In this document: positions 7,534 through 16,209 of the stretch, piece after piece
Numbering within the stretch: the first letter of the stretch is position 1
Layout: every line of letters starts with the position of its first letter
Assembly: GCF_042429435.1 (NCBI RefSeq)
Contig: NZ_JBHMAF010000004.1
Reading direction: 5' to 3' (one strand)
DNA: 64,000 nt
Source: Ectobacillus funiculus
GTDB lineage: Bacteria; Bacillota; Bacilli; Bacillales; Bacillaceae_G
Made by a program: the position numbers and the translations under genes
The notes under the pieces: model-generated
What the model was told of the DNA's origin: nothing
The model's database searches: none
What the model saw: only the letters and a program-made list of their open reading frames with translations

Positions 7534-8562
7534 TTGATTCTACTAGAGAACGTCCAGAAAATCTACCGTTCAAAAAGTGGAACAGTTACAGCTGTTCATG
7601 ATGCAAATTTAGAGATTCGCCAAGGAGAAATCTTTGGCATTATTGGATATAGCGGAGCTGGGAAAAGCTCATTAATACGTATGCTGAATCAGCTGGAAAA
7701 GCCCACTTCCGGCCGTATTACAGTGGCAGGGCGTCTCATTTCTGCGATTCGCGGCAAGGAGCTGCGCAAGGCTCGTCAAGAAATCGGGATGATTTTCCAG
7801 CATTTTAATCTTCTTTGGTCCCGTACGGTACGCGAAAACATAGCGTTTCCATTAGAAATCGCTGGGGTTCCAAAAGAAGCGCGCCAAAAACGTGTTGATG
7901 AACTTATTCGTTTGGTTGGACTAGAGGGACGGGGAGATGCGTATCCATCACAGCTTAGCGGCGGGCAAAAGCAACGTGTTGGCATAGCGCGCGCGCTTGC
8001 AAATAATCCAAAGGTACTGCTGTGTGATGAAGCAACATCTGCTCTTGATCCGCAAACAACAGATTCTATTTTGGATTTATTAGTTGATATTAATGAAAGA
8101 CTCGGCTTGACGATTGTGCTTATTACTCATGAGATGCATGTAATCCGAAAAATTTGCCATCGTGTGGCTGTTATTGAGAGTGGGAACATTGTGGAGCAAG
8201 GCGAAGTTCTGGAAGTATTCAAACATCCCAAACATGCAACAACCAAAAAGTTTGTGCAGCAGGTTACTGAATCAGATGAAGCAAGAGAAACAATTGGACA
8301 ACTGCTTCATAAGTATCCAGACGGGACGATTGTAAAATTAACATTTGTTGGTGATGCTGCGGAGAAGCCCCTTATTACGGATTTGATTCGTCATTTTGAA
8401 GTGGATGTTAATATTTTGCAAGGAGAAATTTCCCAAACGCAAAAAGGCTCCTATGGGACATTGTTTGTTCAGCTTCAAGGTGAGAATGAGGAGATTGTAA
8501 GAGCCATTGCTTTTATTCGAGGTAAGATGGTAGAAGTTGAGGTGGTCGAATATGAACAATGA
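7534..8562 (+). CDS. metN: Methionine ABC transporter ATP-binding protein
   Basis: ATPase of the MetNPQ importer for methionine. Walker A GYSGAGKSS, signature LSGGQKQR and Walker B VLLCDEATSALD are present; the C-terminal ~90 residues form the NIL domain that senses methionine in this family. 342 aa. TTG start preceded by GAGGTGAGAGGATA. The stop overlaps the metP start by 11 bases, implying translational coupling. Confidence 0.95.
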   Translation: MILLENVQKIYRSKSGTVTAVHDANLEIRQGEIFGIIGYSGAGKSSLIRMLNQLEKPTSGRITVAGRLISAIRGKELRKARQEIGMIFQHFNLLWSRTVRENIAFPLEIAGVPKEARQKRVDELIRLVGLEGRGDAYPSQLSGGQKQRVGIARALANNPKVLLCDEATSALDPQTTDSILDLLVDINERLGLTIVLITHEMHVIRKICHRVAVIESGNIVEQGEVLEVFKHPKHATTKKFVQQVTESDEARETIGQLLHKYPDGTIVKLTFVGDAAEKPLITDLIRHFEVDVNILQGEISQTQKGSYGTLFVQLQGENEEIVRAIAFIRGKMVEVEVVEYEQ

Positions 8563-9220
8563 GTGGTTAGAGCTAATTAAATTGGAAAAACTAATCGATG
8601 CAACGCAAGAAACCATCTATATGACAGCTATTTCAGTTACAGTTACATTCATTCTAGGACTAGCATTAGGATTACTTTTGTTTTTAACTAACAAAGGTAA
8701 TATGTGGGAAAACAAGGCTGTCAATACGGTGATTGGATTGTTTGTAAACATATTTCGTTCAATCCCCTTCATTATATTGATTGTACTGCTTATTCCGTTT
8801 ACAAAGTTACTTGTGGGAAGTATTCTAGGAGCCAATGCTGCACTGCCTGCTTTAATCATTGGTGCAGCACCGTTTTATGCCCGCATGGTCGAAATTGCGC
8901 TCCGCGAGATTGATAAAGGTGTTATAGAGGCGTCTTATGCGATGGGAGCTTCTAATGGACAAATCATTTTTAAGGTGCTTATACCAGAAGCATTGCCAGC
9001 CTTAGTTTCAGGGATTACTGTTACGGCGATCGCTCTTGTTAGCTATACGGCCATGGCCGGCGTTATCGGAGCTGGAGGGCTTGGAAACTTTGCCTATTTA
9101 GAAGGATTCCAAGGCAGCAATCCGTTATTAACATTTGTTGCGACAGTGGCTATTTTAATTCTTGTGTTTATCATCCAGTTTACTGGAGATTATTTTACTA
9201 AAAAGTTAGATAAAAGGTAA
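8552..9220 (+). CDS. metP: Methionine ABC transporter permease
   Basis: Inner-membrane permease of the methionine importer, 222 aa with about five hydrophobic segments. The binding-protein-dependent permease loop appears as EASYAMGASNGQIIFKVLIPEALP, which contacts MetN. ATG 8552 has GAGGTGG upstream within the end of metN; an ATG-less extension upstream is not needed. Confidence 0.95.
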   Translation: MNNEWLELIKLEKLIDATQETIYMTAISVTVTFILGLALGLLLFLTNKGNMWENKAVNTVIGLFVNIFRSIPFIILIVLLIPFTKLLVGSILGANAALPALIIGAAPFYARMVEIALREIDKGVIEASYAMGASNGQIIFKVLIPEALPALVSGITVTAIALVSYTAMAGVIGAGGLGNFAYLEGFQGSNPLLTFVATVAILILVFIIQFTGDYFTKKLDKR

Positions 9221-9237
9221 TTAGGGAGGAACGCAAA

Positions 9238-10065
9238 ATGAAAAAACTGCTTAGTCTCATTGTAGCTGTTTTTGTTCTTGCTTTAGCGGCTTGCGGCGGA
9301 ACAGACACTACAAAGGAAAAAACAGCTGATGGAAAAACAAAAATAATTGTCGGTGCATCCGCTGTTCCACATGCTGAAATTTTAGAAGCAGCAAAGCCAT
9401 TGCTTGCAAAAAAAGGAATTGATCTTGAAGTTAAGGTGTTTCAAGACTATGTTTTACCAAACGTTGCATTAAAGGAAAAAGAAATTGATGCAAACTATTT
9501 CCAAACTCCAGGGTATTTAGACTTAGAGATGGAGAAAAAAGGTTATGACTTTGTGAGCATTGGTGAAGTTCATAAGGAGCCGATTGGAATTTATTCTAAA
9601 AAGTATAAAAGTTTAGCGGATCTTCCAGAAGGCGCAAAAATTATTATGAGCAACTCATTCAGTGACCATGGACGTATTCTTCCGATTTTTGAAAAAGCTG
9701 GGTTAATCAAGCTTAAAGAGGGCGTTGGTGCGAATGCACGTGTGGAAGATATCGTAGAAAATCCAAAGAAACTAGACTTTTCAACATTGATTGAGGCGAA
9801 ACTTCTCGCTACTTCCTTTAAAAATGGGGAAGGAGATGCTGTGGTAATTAACACAAACTATGCGCTTGAGGGGAAAGTAGATATTAAAAAATACGGCATT
9901 GCGTTTGAAGGAAGTGATGTTGTTCCTTCTAACTTAGTAGTTGTCCGCAAGGGTGATGAAAAGCGTAAAGAACTGCAAACATTGGTAGAAGTACTGCAGT
10001 CTAAAGAAATTCAAGATTTCATTCAAGAAAAATATCAAGGTGCTGTTATCCCTGCAAGTAAATAA
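9238..10065 (+). CDS. metQ: Methionine-binding lipoprotein
   Basis: Substrate-binding lipoprotein of MetNPQ, 275 aa. Signal peptide with lipobox LAAC (Cys near 19), then a NlpA/MetQ-type domain (IIVGASAVPHAEIL, VALKEKEIDANYFQ). Anchored outside the membrane; delivers methionine to MetP. Start is preceded by AGGGAGGA. Followed by a strong terminator and TAR copy 2. Confidence 0.95.
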   Translation: MKKLLSLIVAVFVLALAACGGTDTTKEKTADGKTKIIVGASAVPHAEILEAAKPLLAKKGIDLEVKVFQDYVLPNVALKEKEIDANYFQTPGYLDLEMEKKGYDFVSIGEVHKEPIGIYSKKYKSLADLPEGAKIIMSNSFSDHGRILPIFEKAGLIKLKEGVGANARVEDIVENPKKLDFSTLIEAKLLATSFKNGEGDAVVINTNYALEGKVDIKKYGIAFEGSDVVPSNLVVVRKGDEKRKELQTLVEVLQSKEIQDFIQEKYQGAVIPASK

Positions 10066-10106
10066 ATCATTTGAAGTCCGGTAGGTTTGAAGGCTTCAAG
10101 GCTGAA

Positions 10107-10140
10107 AAGAACCCCTGTGATTCCCGCAGGGGTTCTTTTG
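10107..10140 (+). terminator. Terminator of metNPQ
   Basis: AAGAACCCCTG and CAGGGGTTCTT form an 11-bp stem followed by TTTTGATT. Confidence 0.9.
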
Positions 10141-10143
10141 ATT

Positions 10144-10262
10144 CCACTGTAGGAAAGTATAAATTTCCAGCTAGAAGCCATTTTGACGCAGTCGGAAATT
10201 TTAGGAATGCAGTGCAAGGGCAACTACGTCCCTGTCTTCGCTTAACGGCTTGCTAGTCGGAG
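10144..10262 (+). repeat. TAR repeat, copy 2
   Basis: Near full length. Outer arms CCACTGTA and TGCAGTG pair; inner AAATTTCC/GGAAATTT intact; the right-hand hairpin is degraded (GCTTGCTAGTCGGAGA). Begins 3 bases after the metQ terminator. Confidence 0.85.
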
Positions 10263-10328
10263 ACCATATGTAGTACTTCAGATTAAAAGTGAAAGTTAGG
10301 CGCTTTAGCAGGGCCTTCATGATGCTGC

Positions 10329-10381
10329 GGGAGCTCTATAACATATTTCCTAATTCAAGTGCATATAGAGCCCTGTTTTTT
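10329..10381 (+). terminator. Orphan terminator-like hairpin
   Basis: GAGCTCTATA ... TATAGAGCCC followed by TGTTTTTTT. No gene lies between it and metQ, so it may be a backup terminator or the end of an unrecognised short transcript. Confidence 0.5.
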
Positions 10382-10451
10382 TGCAAGCAATTTAGACAAG
10401 CACATTATTTTTTTTGAGGATAGTGTAGTATAATGGTGCTCGAGTTCATTT

Positions 10452-10470
10452 TACACTTTAAGAAAGTATA
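10452..10470 (+). repeat. TAR fragment (left end only), copy 3
   Basis: A 19-base exact match to the TAR left end (TACACTTTAAGAAAGTATA) with no recognisable remainder, upstream of the suf promoter. Confidence 0.6.
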
Positions 10471-10575
10471 GTTGCGCGGAGAGTTCAAAAAATACATACA
10501 GTGCGTTTGAAGGAAGCGTAAAACACAAAAAAATACAAATGATAAAATGGTACAAAGCAGTTGGGTATTTAGTGG

Positions 10576-10600
10576 TTAGAAAATTCCGAAAATTTTCTAA
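10576..10600. promoter_or_regulatory. Perfect palindrome upstream of the suf promoter (operator candidate)
   Basis: TTAGAAAATT and AATTTTCTAA are perfect 10-bp arms separated by 5 bases, ending 4 bp before the -35 element. The position suits a transcription factor; the protein is unknown. Confidence 0.5.
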
Positions 10601-10604
10601 CTGT

Positions 10605-10633
10605 TTGATATATAATTTTAATTGATATAAAAT
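10605..10633 (+). promoter_or_regulatory. Sigma-A promoter of the suf operon
   Basis: TTGATA, 17 bases, TAAAAT, about 75 bp upstream of sufC. Confidence 0.7.
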
Positions 10634-10657
10634 AAGAATGAGAATAAAATGAGAATG
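10634..10657. promoter_or_regulatory. Fur-like repeats at the suf transcription start
   Basis: AAGAATGAGAATAAAATGAG contains tandem GAGAAT-like hexamers resembling the repeating units of Fur boxes. The match is degenerate. Iron control of suf is plausible but unproven. Confidence 0.3.
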
Positions 10658-10711
10658 TGAAAGTTCTATAACAATTTTTCTTCTATATAGAAATAAACTG
10701 GAGGTATTGTG

Positions 10712-11494
10712 ATGGCTGGTTCAACTTTAACAATTAAGGATCTGCATGTATCCATTGATGAAAAAGAAATCTTAAAAGGCGTAAACATTGAAGTAAAAGG
10801 CGGAGAAATCCATGCAATCATGGGTCCGAACGGAACGGGTAAATCAACGCTATCTTCTGCAATTATGGGTCATCCGAAATATGAAGTAACAAGCGGAAGC
10901 ATTACGCTTGATGCTGAAGATGTATTAGAAATGGAAGTTGACGAGAGAGCTCGCGCAGGTCTATTTTTGGCAATGCAATATCCAAGCGAAATTAACGGCG
11001 TAACAAACGCAGACTTCCTTCGCTCTGCAATGAATGCACGTCGTGAAGAGGGCGATGAAATTTCTCTAATGAAATTCATCCGTACATTGGACAAAAACAT
11101 GGACTTCTTGGAAATGGATTCCGCAATGGCACAGCGTTATTTAAACGAAGGCTTTTCTGGGGGCGAAAAGAAGCGTAACGAAATTCTTCAATTAATGATG
11201 CTTCAGCCGAAGTTTGCTATCTTAGATGAAATCGATTCTGGATTAGATATCGATGCGTTAAAGGTTGTTTCTAAAGGAATCAACGAAATGCGTGGTGAAG
11301 ACTTTGGTTGCTTAATTATCACGCACTATCAACGTCTTCTTAACTATATCACGCCTGATTTTGTACACGTTATGATGAACGGCCGCGTTGTAAAATCTGG
11401 TGGTCCAGAATTGGCACAACGTCTAGAAGCAGAAGGATATGACTGGATTAAAAAGGAACTCGGCATCGAAGACGAAGCAGAGCAAGAAGCGTAA
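10712..11494 (+). CDS. sufC: Fe-S cluster assembly ATPase SufC
   Basis: ABC-type ATPase of the SufBCD scaffold that builds Fe-S clusters. Walker A GPNGTGKS, signature FSGGEKKR, Walker B AILDEIDSGLD. Cytoplasmic, 260 aa. ATG 10712 is 6 bases after GGAGGT; the adjacent GTG is too close. First gene of sufCDSUB, the usual Firmicutes arrangement. Confidence 0.97.
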   Translation: MAGSTLTIKDLHVSIDEKEILKGVNIEVKGGEIHAIMGPNGTGKSTLSSAIMGHPKYEVTSGSITLDAEDVLEMEVDERARAGLFLAMQYPSEINGVTNADFLRSAMNARREEGDEISLMKFIRTLDKNMDFLEMDSAMAQRYLNEGFSGGEKKRNEILQLMMLQPKFAILDEIDSGLDIDALKVVSKGINEMRGEDFGCLIITHYQRLLNYITPDFVHVMMNGRVVKSGGPELAQRLEAEGYDWIKKELGIEDEAEQEA

Positions 11495-11512
11495 GCGGAT
11501 AGGAGGATAATC

Positions 11513-12805
11513 ATGACAATCGGTACACTACCATTCGATCAAGACTATGTTCGTCAATTGGCAAGCGGAGAGCCTGCATGGTTGACGGAGCTTCGCTTAC
11601 AAGCCCTTGCTAAAGCAGATGCACTTCCAATGCCGAAGCCGGACAAAACGAAAATCGGCAAGTGGGATTTCATCGGTACGGGACGTACGGCAAAGCAAGA
11701 GGCTGTAAGTTCTCTTGAAGAGCTTCCAGAGGATGTAAAAAAGCTTTTCAACACAGAAGAAGAGAAAAACGTACTTGTACAGCGCAGCGGCACACCAGCT
11801 CTCGTTGTATTATCTGAAGAAGCAAAGGCAAAAGGCGTTATCTTCACAGATATCGTAACGGCAGCTCGTGAGCACAGTGATTTAGTGCAAAAGTATTTGA
11901 TGACAAAGGGTGTTAAGATCGATGAGCATCGCTTAACAGCTCTTCATGCAGCGTTAATTAACGGCGGAGCGTTTGTATATGTTCCGAAGAACGTTGTACT
12001 TGAAACTCCGCTTCAAGCTGTATTTGTTGTAGATAGTGAAGAAGCTAACGTATATAACCACGTTCTTGTTGTGGCGGATGAAAACAGCTCTGTAACATAT
12101 GTGGAAAACTACGTAGCGAATGAAAATACAACAGGTGTTGCAAATATCATCGCTGAAGTAATTGCTGAGCAAGGGGCACTAGTGAAATTTGGTGCGGTTG
12201 ATCTTCTTTCTAAAGGAATCACGACTTATGTAAACCGCCGTGGTACAGTTGGCCGTGATGCTCGTTTAGAGTGGGCGCTTGGCTTAATGAACGATGGCAA
12301 TACAATTTCTGAAAATATTACAAACCTTATGGGTGATGGCTCTGTTGGTGATACAAAAACAGTAACAGTCGGCCGCGGTGAGCAAATCCAAAACTTCACA
12401 ACAAGCGTTGTGCATTTTGGTAAAAACTCTGCAGGTAATATCTTAAAGCACGGTGTACAAAAGGATGCAGCAACATCTGTTTTTAATGGTATTGGCAAAA
12501 TCGAGCATGGTGCTTCCAAATCGGATGCGCAGCAGACATCTCGTGTGCTGATGCTGAGCGAAAAGGCGCGCGGTGACGCAAATCCAATCTTGTTAATTGA
12601 TGAAGATGATGTAATGGCAGGACACGCAGCTTCTGTAGGACGCGTAGATCCGTTGCAGCTCTATTATCTAATGAGCCGCGGTATTCCTAAGAAAGAGGCT
12701 GAACGTCTAGTAATCCATGGCTTCTTGGGACCAGTTGTGAACGAGCTTCCAATTGAAGGAGTAAAGGCACAGCTTGTTGAGGTCATTGAAAGGAAAGTTC
12801 GCTAA
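11513..12805 (+). CDS. sufD: Fe-S cluster assembly protein SufD
   Basis: Scaffold partner of SufB and SufC, 430 aa, with the right-handed beta-helix core typical of SufB/D and the C-terminal motif LYYLMSRGIPKKEAERLVIHGF shared with SufB. SD AGGAGG is 7 bases upstream. Its TAA overlaps the sufS ATG (TAATG), so translation is coupled. Confidence 0.96.
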   Translation: MTIGTLPFDQDYVRQLASGEPAWLTELRLQALAKADALPMPKPDKTKIGKWDFIGTGRTAKQEAVSSLEELPEDVKKLFNTEEEKNVLVQRSGTPALVVLSEEAKAKGVIFTDIVTAAREHSDLVQKYLMTKGVKIDEHRLTALHAALINGGAFVYVPKNVVLETPLQAVFVVDSEEANVYNHVLVVADENSSVTYVENYVANENTTGVANIIAEVIAEQGALVKFGAVDLLSKGITTYVNRRGTVGRDARLEWALGLMNDGNTISENITNLMGDGSVGDTKTVTVGRGEQIQNFTTSVVHFGKNSAGNILKHGVQKDAATSVFNGIGKIEHGASKSDAQQTSRVLMLSEKARGDANPILLIDEDDVMAGHAASVGRVDPLQLYYLMSRGIPKKEAERLVIHGFLGPVVNELPIEGVKAQLVEVIERKVR

Positions 12806-14025
12806 TGGATATTGGAGCAATACGCCAACAGTTTCCCATTCTTCATCAGCAGGTGAACGGTAAACAGCTTGTGTATTTGGATAATGCTGCAACTTCACAA
12901 AAGCCGCTTTCTGTTATTGAAGCGCTGGATCATTACTATAAAGAGTATAATTCCAACGTACATCGCGGTGTTCATACACTTGGTACGAAAGCAACTGATG
13001 CGTACGAAGGCGCGCGTGAGAAGGTTCGGAAGTTTATTAATGCCCGTTCGATGCAAGAAATTGTATTTACACGCGGAACGACAACAGCGTTAAATATGAT
13101 TGCTAGCAGCTACGGTATGGAGCATGTTGGTGCTGGTGATGAAATCGTGATAACGTATATGGAGCACCACGCGAATATTATTCCATGGCAGCAGGTAGCA
13201 AAGAAAAAAGGGGCAACCTTAAAATACATCCCTCTTCAAGAGGATGGTACGATTTCTCTTGAGGATGTGGAAAAAACAGTTACATCGAATACGAAGATCG
13301 TATCTGTTATGTATGTTTCCAATGTGCTTGGCACGATTAACCCAGTCAAGGAAATCGCTGAAATCGCGCATCGCAATGGTGCGATTATGGTGGTAGACGG
13401 AGCGCAAAGCACACCGCATATGAAGATCGATGTACAGGATTTAGACTGTGACTTCTATGTATTATCGAGCCATAAGATGTGCGGTCCGACTGGCGTAGGC
13501 GTATTATACGGCAAAAAGCAGATTTTGGAGAATATGGAGCCGGCAGAGTTTGGCGGCGAAATGATTGATTTTGTAGATTTATACGAATCAACATGGAAGG
13601 AGCTTCCATGGAAGCACGAAGCAGGTACACCAATTATCGGTGGTGCTATCGGACTTGGTGCGGCGATCGACTTTCTGGAAGATCTTGGTCTTGAAAACAT
13701 TGAAGCCCATGAACACAAATTGGTACAGTACGCAATGGAACGCTTATCAGAAGTGGATGGCTTGACAATTTACGGACCAAAGCATCGTGCTGGTTTAGTA
13801 ACATTTAATATCGACGATGTGCATCCGCATGATGTTGCGACTGTACTAGATGTAGAAGGAATTGCGGTTCGCGCGGGACATCATTGCGCTCAGCCGCTTA
13901 TGAGATGGCTGAAGGTGTCAGCAACAGCACGGGCAAGCTTTTATCTATACAATACAGAAGAAGAAGTGGACGCATTTGTTGAAGGGCTAATTAAGACGAA
14001 GGAGTATTTCACAAATGTCTTCTAA
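12805..14025 (+). CDS. sufS: Cysteine desulfurase SufS
   Basis: PLP enzyme that converts cysteine to alanine and a persulfide for Fe-S assembly. The PLP Lys lies in VLSSHKMCGPTG; the persulfide-forming Cys is in RAGHHCAQPLM. 406 aa, class-II desulfurase length. It overlaps sufU by 11 bases; SufU is its sulfur acceptor in Firmicutes. Confidence 0.97.
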   Translation: MDIGAIRQQFPILHQQVNGKQLVYLDNAATSQKPLSVIEALDHYYKEYNSNVHRGVHTLGTKATDAYEGAREKVRKFINARSMQEIVFTRGTTTALNMIASSYGMEHVGAGDEIVITYMEHHANIIPWQQVAKKKGATLKYIPLQEDGTISLEDVEKTVTSNTKIVSVMYVSNVLGTINPVKEIAEIAHRNGAIMVVDGAQSTPHMKIDVQDLDCDFYVLSSHKMCGPTGVGVLYGKKQILENMEPAEFGGEMIDFVDLYESTWKELPWKHEAGTPIIGGAIGLGAAIDFLEDLGLENIEAHEHKLVQYAMERLSEVDGLTIYGPKHRAGLVTFNIDDVHPHDVATVLDVEGIAVRAGHHCAQPLMRWLKVSATARASFYLYNTEEEVDAFVEGLIKTKEYFTNVF

Positions 14026-14449
14026 TAATCTCGATGCATTATACCGACAAGTGATTATGGATCACTATAAAAAACCTCGTAACCGTGGTGTTTTAGGTGA
14101 TGACAGTGTAACGGTAGATTTAAATAATCCAACCTGTGGTGACCGCATTCAGCTGACAATGAAGGTTGAGGACGGCATTGTACAGGATGCGAAATTTGAA
14201 GGAGAAGGATGTTCTATCTCCATGTCATCTGCATCAATGATGACGCAGGCAGTAAAGGGAAAAAAAGTGGAAGAAGCATTGAAGCTTTCTGAAATTTTTT
14301 CCAACATGATGCAAGGAAAAGAATATGATGATAGTGTAGACTTAGGAGATATCGAAGCGCTTCAGGGCGTTTCGAAATTCCCGGCACGCATTAAGTGTGC
14401 CACTCTCGCATGGAAGGCGATGGAGAAGGGACTGCACGATCAGAATTAA
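14015..14449 (+). CDS. sufU: Zinc-dependent sulfurtransferase SufU
   Basis: IscU-like fold acting as sulfur acceptor for SufS. Three conserved cysteines are visible: NPTCGDR, GEGCSISMSS and RIKCATLAW; with Asp they bind Zn in the family. 144 aa. The 18-22-residue insertion typical of SufU versus IscU is consistent with the length. Confidence 0.95.
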   Translation: MSSNNLDALYRQVIMDHYKKPRNRGVLGDDSVTVDLNNPTCGDRIQLTMKVEDGIVQDAKFEGEGCSISMSSASMMTQAVKGKKVEEALKLSEIFSNMMQGKEYDDSVDLGDIEALQGVSKFPARIKCATLAWKAMEKGLHDQN

Positions 14450-14479
14450 TGCTCTCGGGATATTAAGGAGGGAAATAAA

Positions 14480-15877
14480 ATGGCGAAGCAAATGCCGGAT
14501 ATCGGCGATTATAAATATGGATTTAAAGATAAAGACGTATCAATTTTCCGTTCTAAGCGCGGATTGACAAAAGAAATCGTAGAAGAAATCTCCCGCATGA
14601 AGGGTGAGCCACAGTGGATGCTTGACTTCCGTTTGAAGTCACTGGATCATTTCTACAACATGCCAATGCCGCAGTGGGGCGGAGACTTAAATGACTTAAA
14701 CTTCGATGAAATCACGTATTACGTAAAGCCATCTGAGAAGTCCGAAAAGTCTTGGGATGAAGTACCTGATGAAATTAAAGCAACATTTGATAAACTGGGT
14801 ATTCCGGAAGCGGAGCAAAAATACCTTGCAGGTGTGTCCGCTCAGTATGAGTCTGAGGTTGTATATCACAACATGAAGGAAGACCTTGAAGCGCTTGGAA
14901 TCGTCTTTAAAGATACAGACAGTGCTCTTAAAGAGAATGAGGACATTTTCCGTGAGCATTTCGGAAAGGTAGTTCCTCCAACTGATAACAAATTCGCGGC
15001 ATTAAACTCTGCAGTTTGGTCTGGAGGCTCTTTCATCTACGTTCCAAAAGGAATTAAGGTTGATACGCCTTTGCAAGCGTATTTCCGTATTAACTCTGAA
15101 AACATGGGACAATTTGAGCGTACATTAATTGTTGTTGATGAGGATGCGCACGTTCACTATGTAGAAGGTTGTACAGCTCCTGTTTATACAACAAACTCAC
15201 TGCATAGTGCCGTTGTAGAAATTATCGTGAAAAAGGGCGGCTACTGCCGTTATACAACGATTCAAAACTGGGCAAACAACGTCTACAATCTTGTAACGAA
15301 GCGTACAGTTTGTGAAGCGAATGCGACAATGGAATGGATTGACGGTAATATCGGGTCTAAGCTGACAATGAAATACCCTGCGGTTATCCTAAAAGGAGAA
15401 GGTGCACGTGGCTTGACGCTTTCTATCGCAATTGCTGGTAAAGGTCAGCATCAGGATGCAGGTGCGAAAATGATTCACTTAGCGCCAAACACATCCTCCA
15501 CAATCGTGTCTAAGTCCATTTCAAAGCATGGTGGAAAGGTGACATATCGTGGTATTGTTCACTTTGGTCGTAAAGCGGCAGGTTCCCGTTCAAACATCGA
15601 GTGCGATACGCTCATTATGGATAACCAATCCACATCCGATACAATTCCATACAATGAGATTTTGAACGACAATATCTCACTTGAGCATGAAGCGAAGGTA
15701 TCGAAGGTATCTGAAGAGCAATTATTCTATCTCATGAGCCGTGGTATTTCTGAGCAGGAAGCAACAGAAATGATTGTTATGGGCTTCATCGAGCCATTCA
15801 CACGTGAGCTTCCAATGGAATATGCAGTTGAAATGAACCGTCTCATCAAGTTCGAGATGGAAGGTTCTATCGGTTAA
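14480..15877 (+). CDS. sufB: Fe-S cluster assembly protein SufB
   Basis: Main scaffold subunit, 465 aa, where nascent clusters form in the SufBC2D complex. Beta-helix core and C-terminal motif LFYLMSRGISEQEATEMIVMGF parallel those of SufD. SD AAGGAGGG is 7 bases upstream. Last gene of the operon, followed by a very long hairpin. Confidence 0.97.
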   Translation: MAKQMPDIGDYKYGFKDKDVSIFRSKRGLTKEIVEEISRMKGEPQWMLDFRLKSLDHFYNMPMPQWGGDLNDLNFDEITYYVKPSEKSEKSWDEVPDEIKATFDKLGIPEAEQKYLAGVSAQYESEVVYHNMKEDLEALGIVFKDTDSALKENEDIFREHFGKVVPPTDNKFAALNSAVWSGGSFIYVPKGIKVDTPLQAYFRINSENMGQFERTLIVVDEDAHVHYVEGCTAPVYTTNSLHSAVVEIIVKKGGYCRYTTIQNWANNVYNLVTKRTVCEANATMEWIDGNIGSKLTMKYPAVILKGEGARGLTLSIAIAGKGQHQDAGAKMIHLAPNTSSTIVSKSISKHGGKVTYRGIVHFGRKAAGSRSNIECDTLIMDNQSTSDTIPYNEILNDNISLEHEAKVSKVSEEQLFYLMSRGISEQEATEMIVMGFIEPFTRELPMEYAVEMNRLIKFEMEGSIG

Positions 15878-15916
15878 GACTCTTATTGCCTTAACGGATT
15901 AGATGTTATAGTGAAA

Positions 15917-15963
15917 CAAATCAAACAGGCTTTAGGGAACGTTCCTAAAGCCTGTTTGATTTG
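15917..15963. terminator. 20-bp perfect hairpin after sufB
   Basis: CAAATCAAACAGGCTTTAGG pairs base for base with its complement across a 7-base loop (GAACGTT). T-tract is weak, so it may act mainly as an mRNA 3' stabiliser. Confidence 0.7.
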
Positions 15964-15974
15964 AATATAAAGCA

Positions 15975-16183
15975 GCTTATCGGATATACCTCCTTTAGCC
16001 GATAAACCGGATTATGTCCGCTTTTCTAAGAAAAAATCTCTTTTAGAAACCTGCTCTTTTTATTGATTTTTCTTGTTGAAATAACATAATTTAAAGTAAG
16101 AGACTTGTACAATTGTCATTTCCTTCTATATTGTACGCAAGTAAGTTGAACACTCCCGCCTCCACACAAGTTGAGGAGGGAGT
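15975..16183 (+). promoter_or_regulatory. Intergenic region before yunD: promoter dyad and hairpins
   Basis: Holds a TTATCGG/CCGATAA hairpin (15975-15998), a promoter-like TTGTAC-N16-TATATT (from 16106) embedded in a dyad ACTTGTACAAT ... ATTGTACGCAAGT (16103-16142), and a hairpin ACTCCCGCCTC/GAGGAGGGAGT at 16152-16183. No protein gene seen. Functions are inferred. Confidence 0.35.
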
Positions 16184-16209
16184 CTTCTGAGCTAAAAACG
16201 ATAAAGAAG

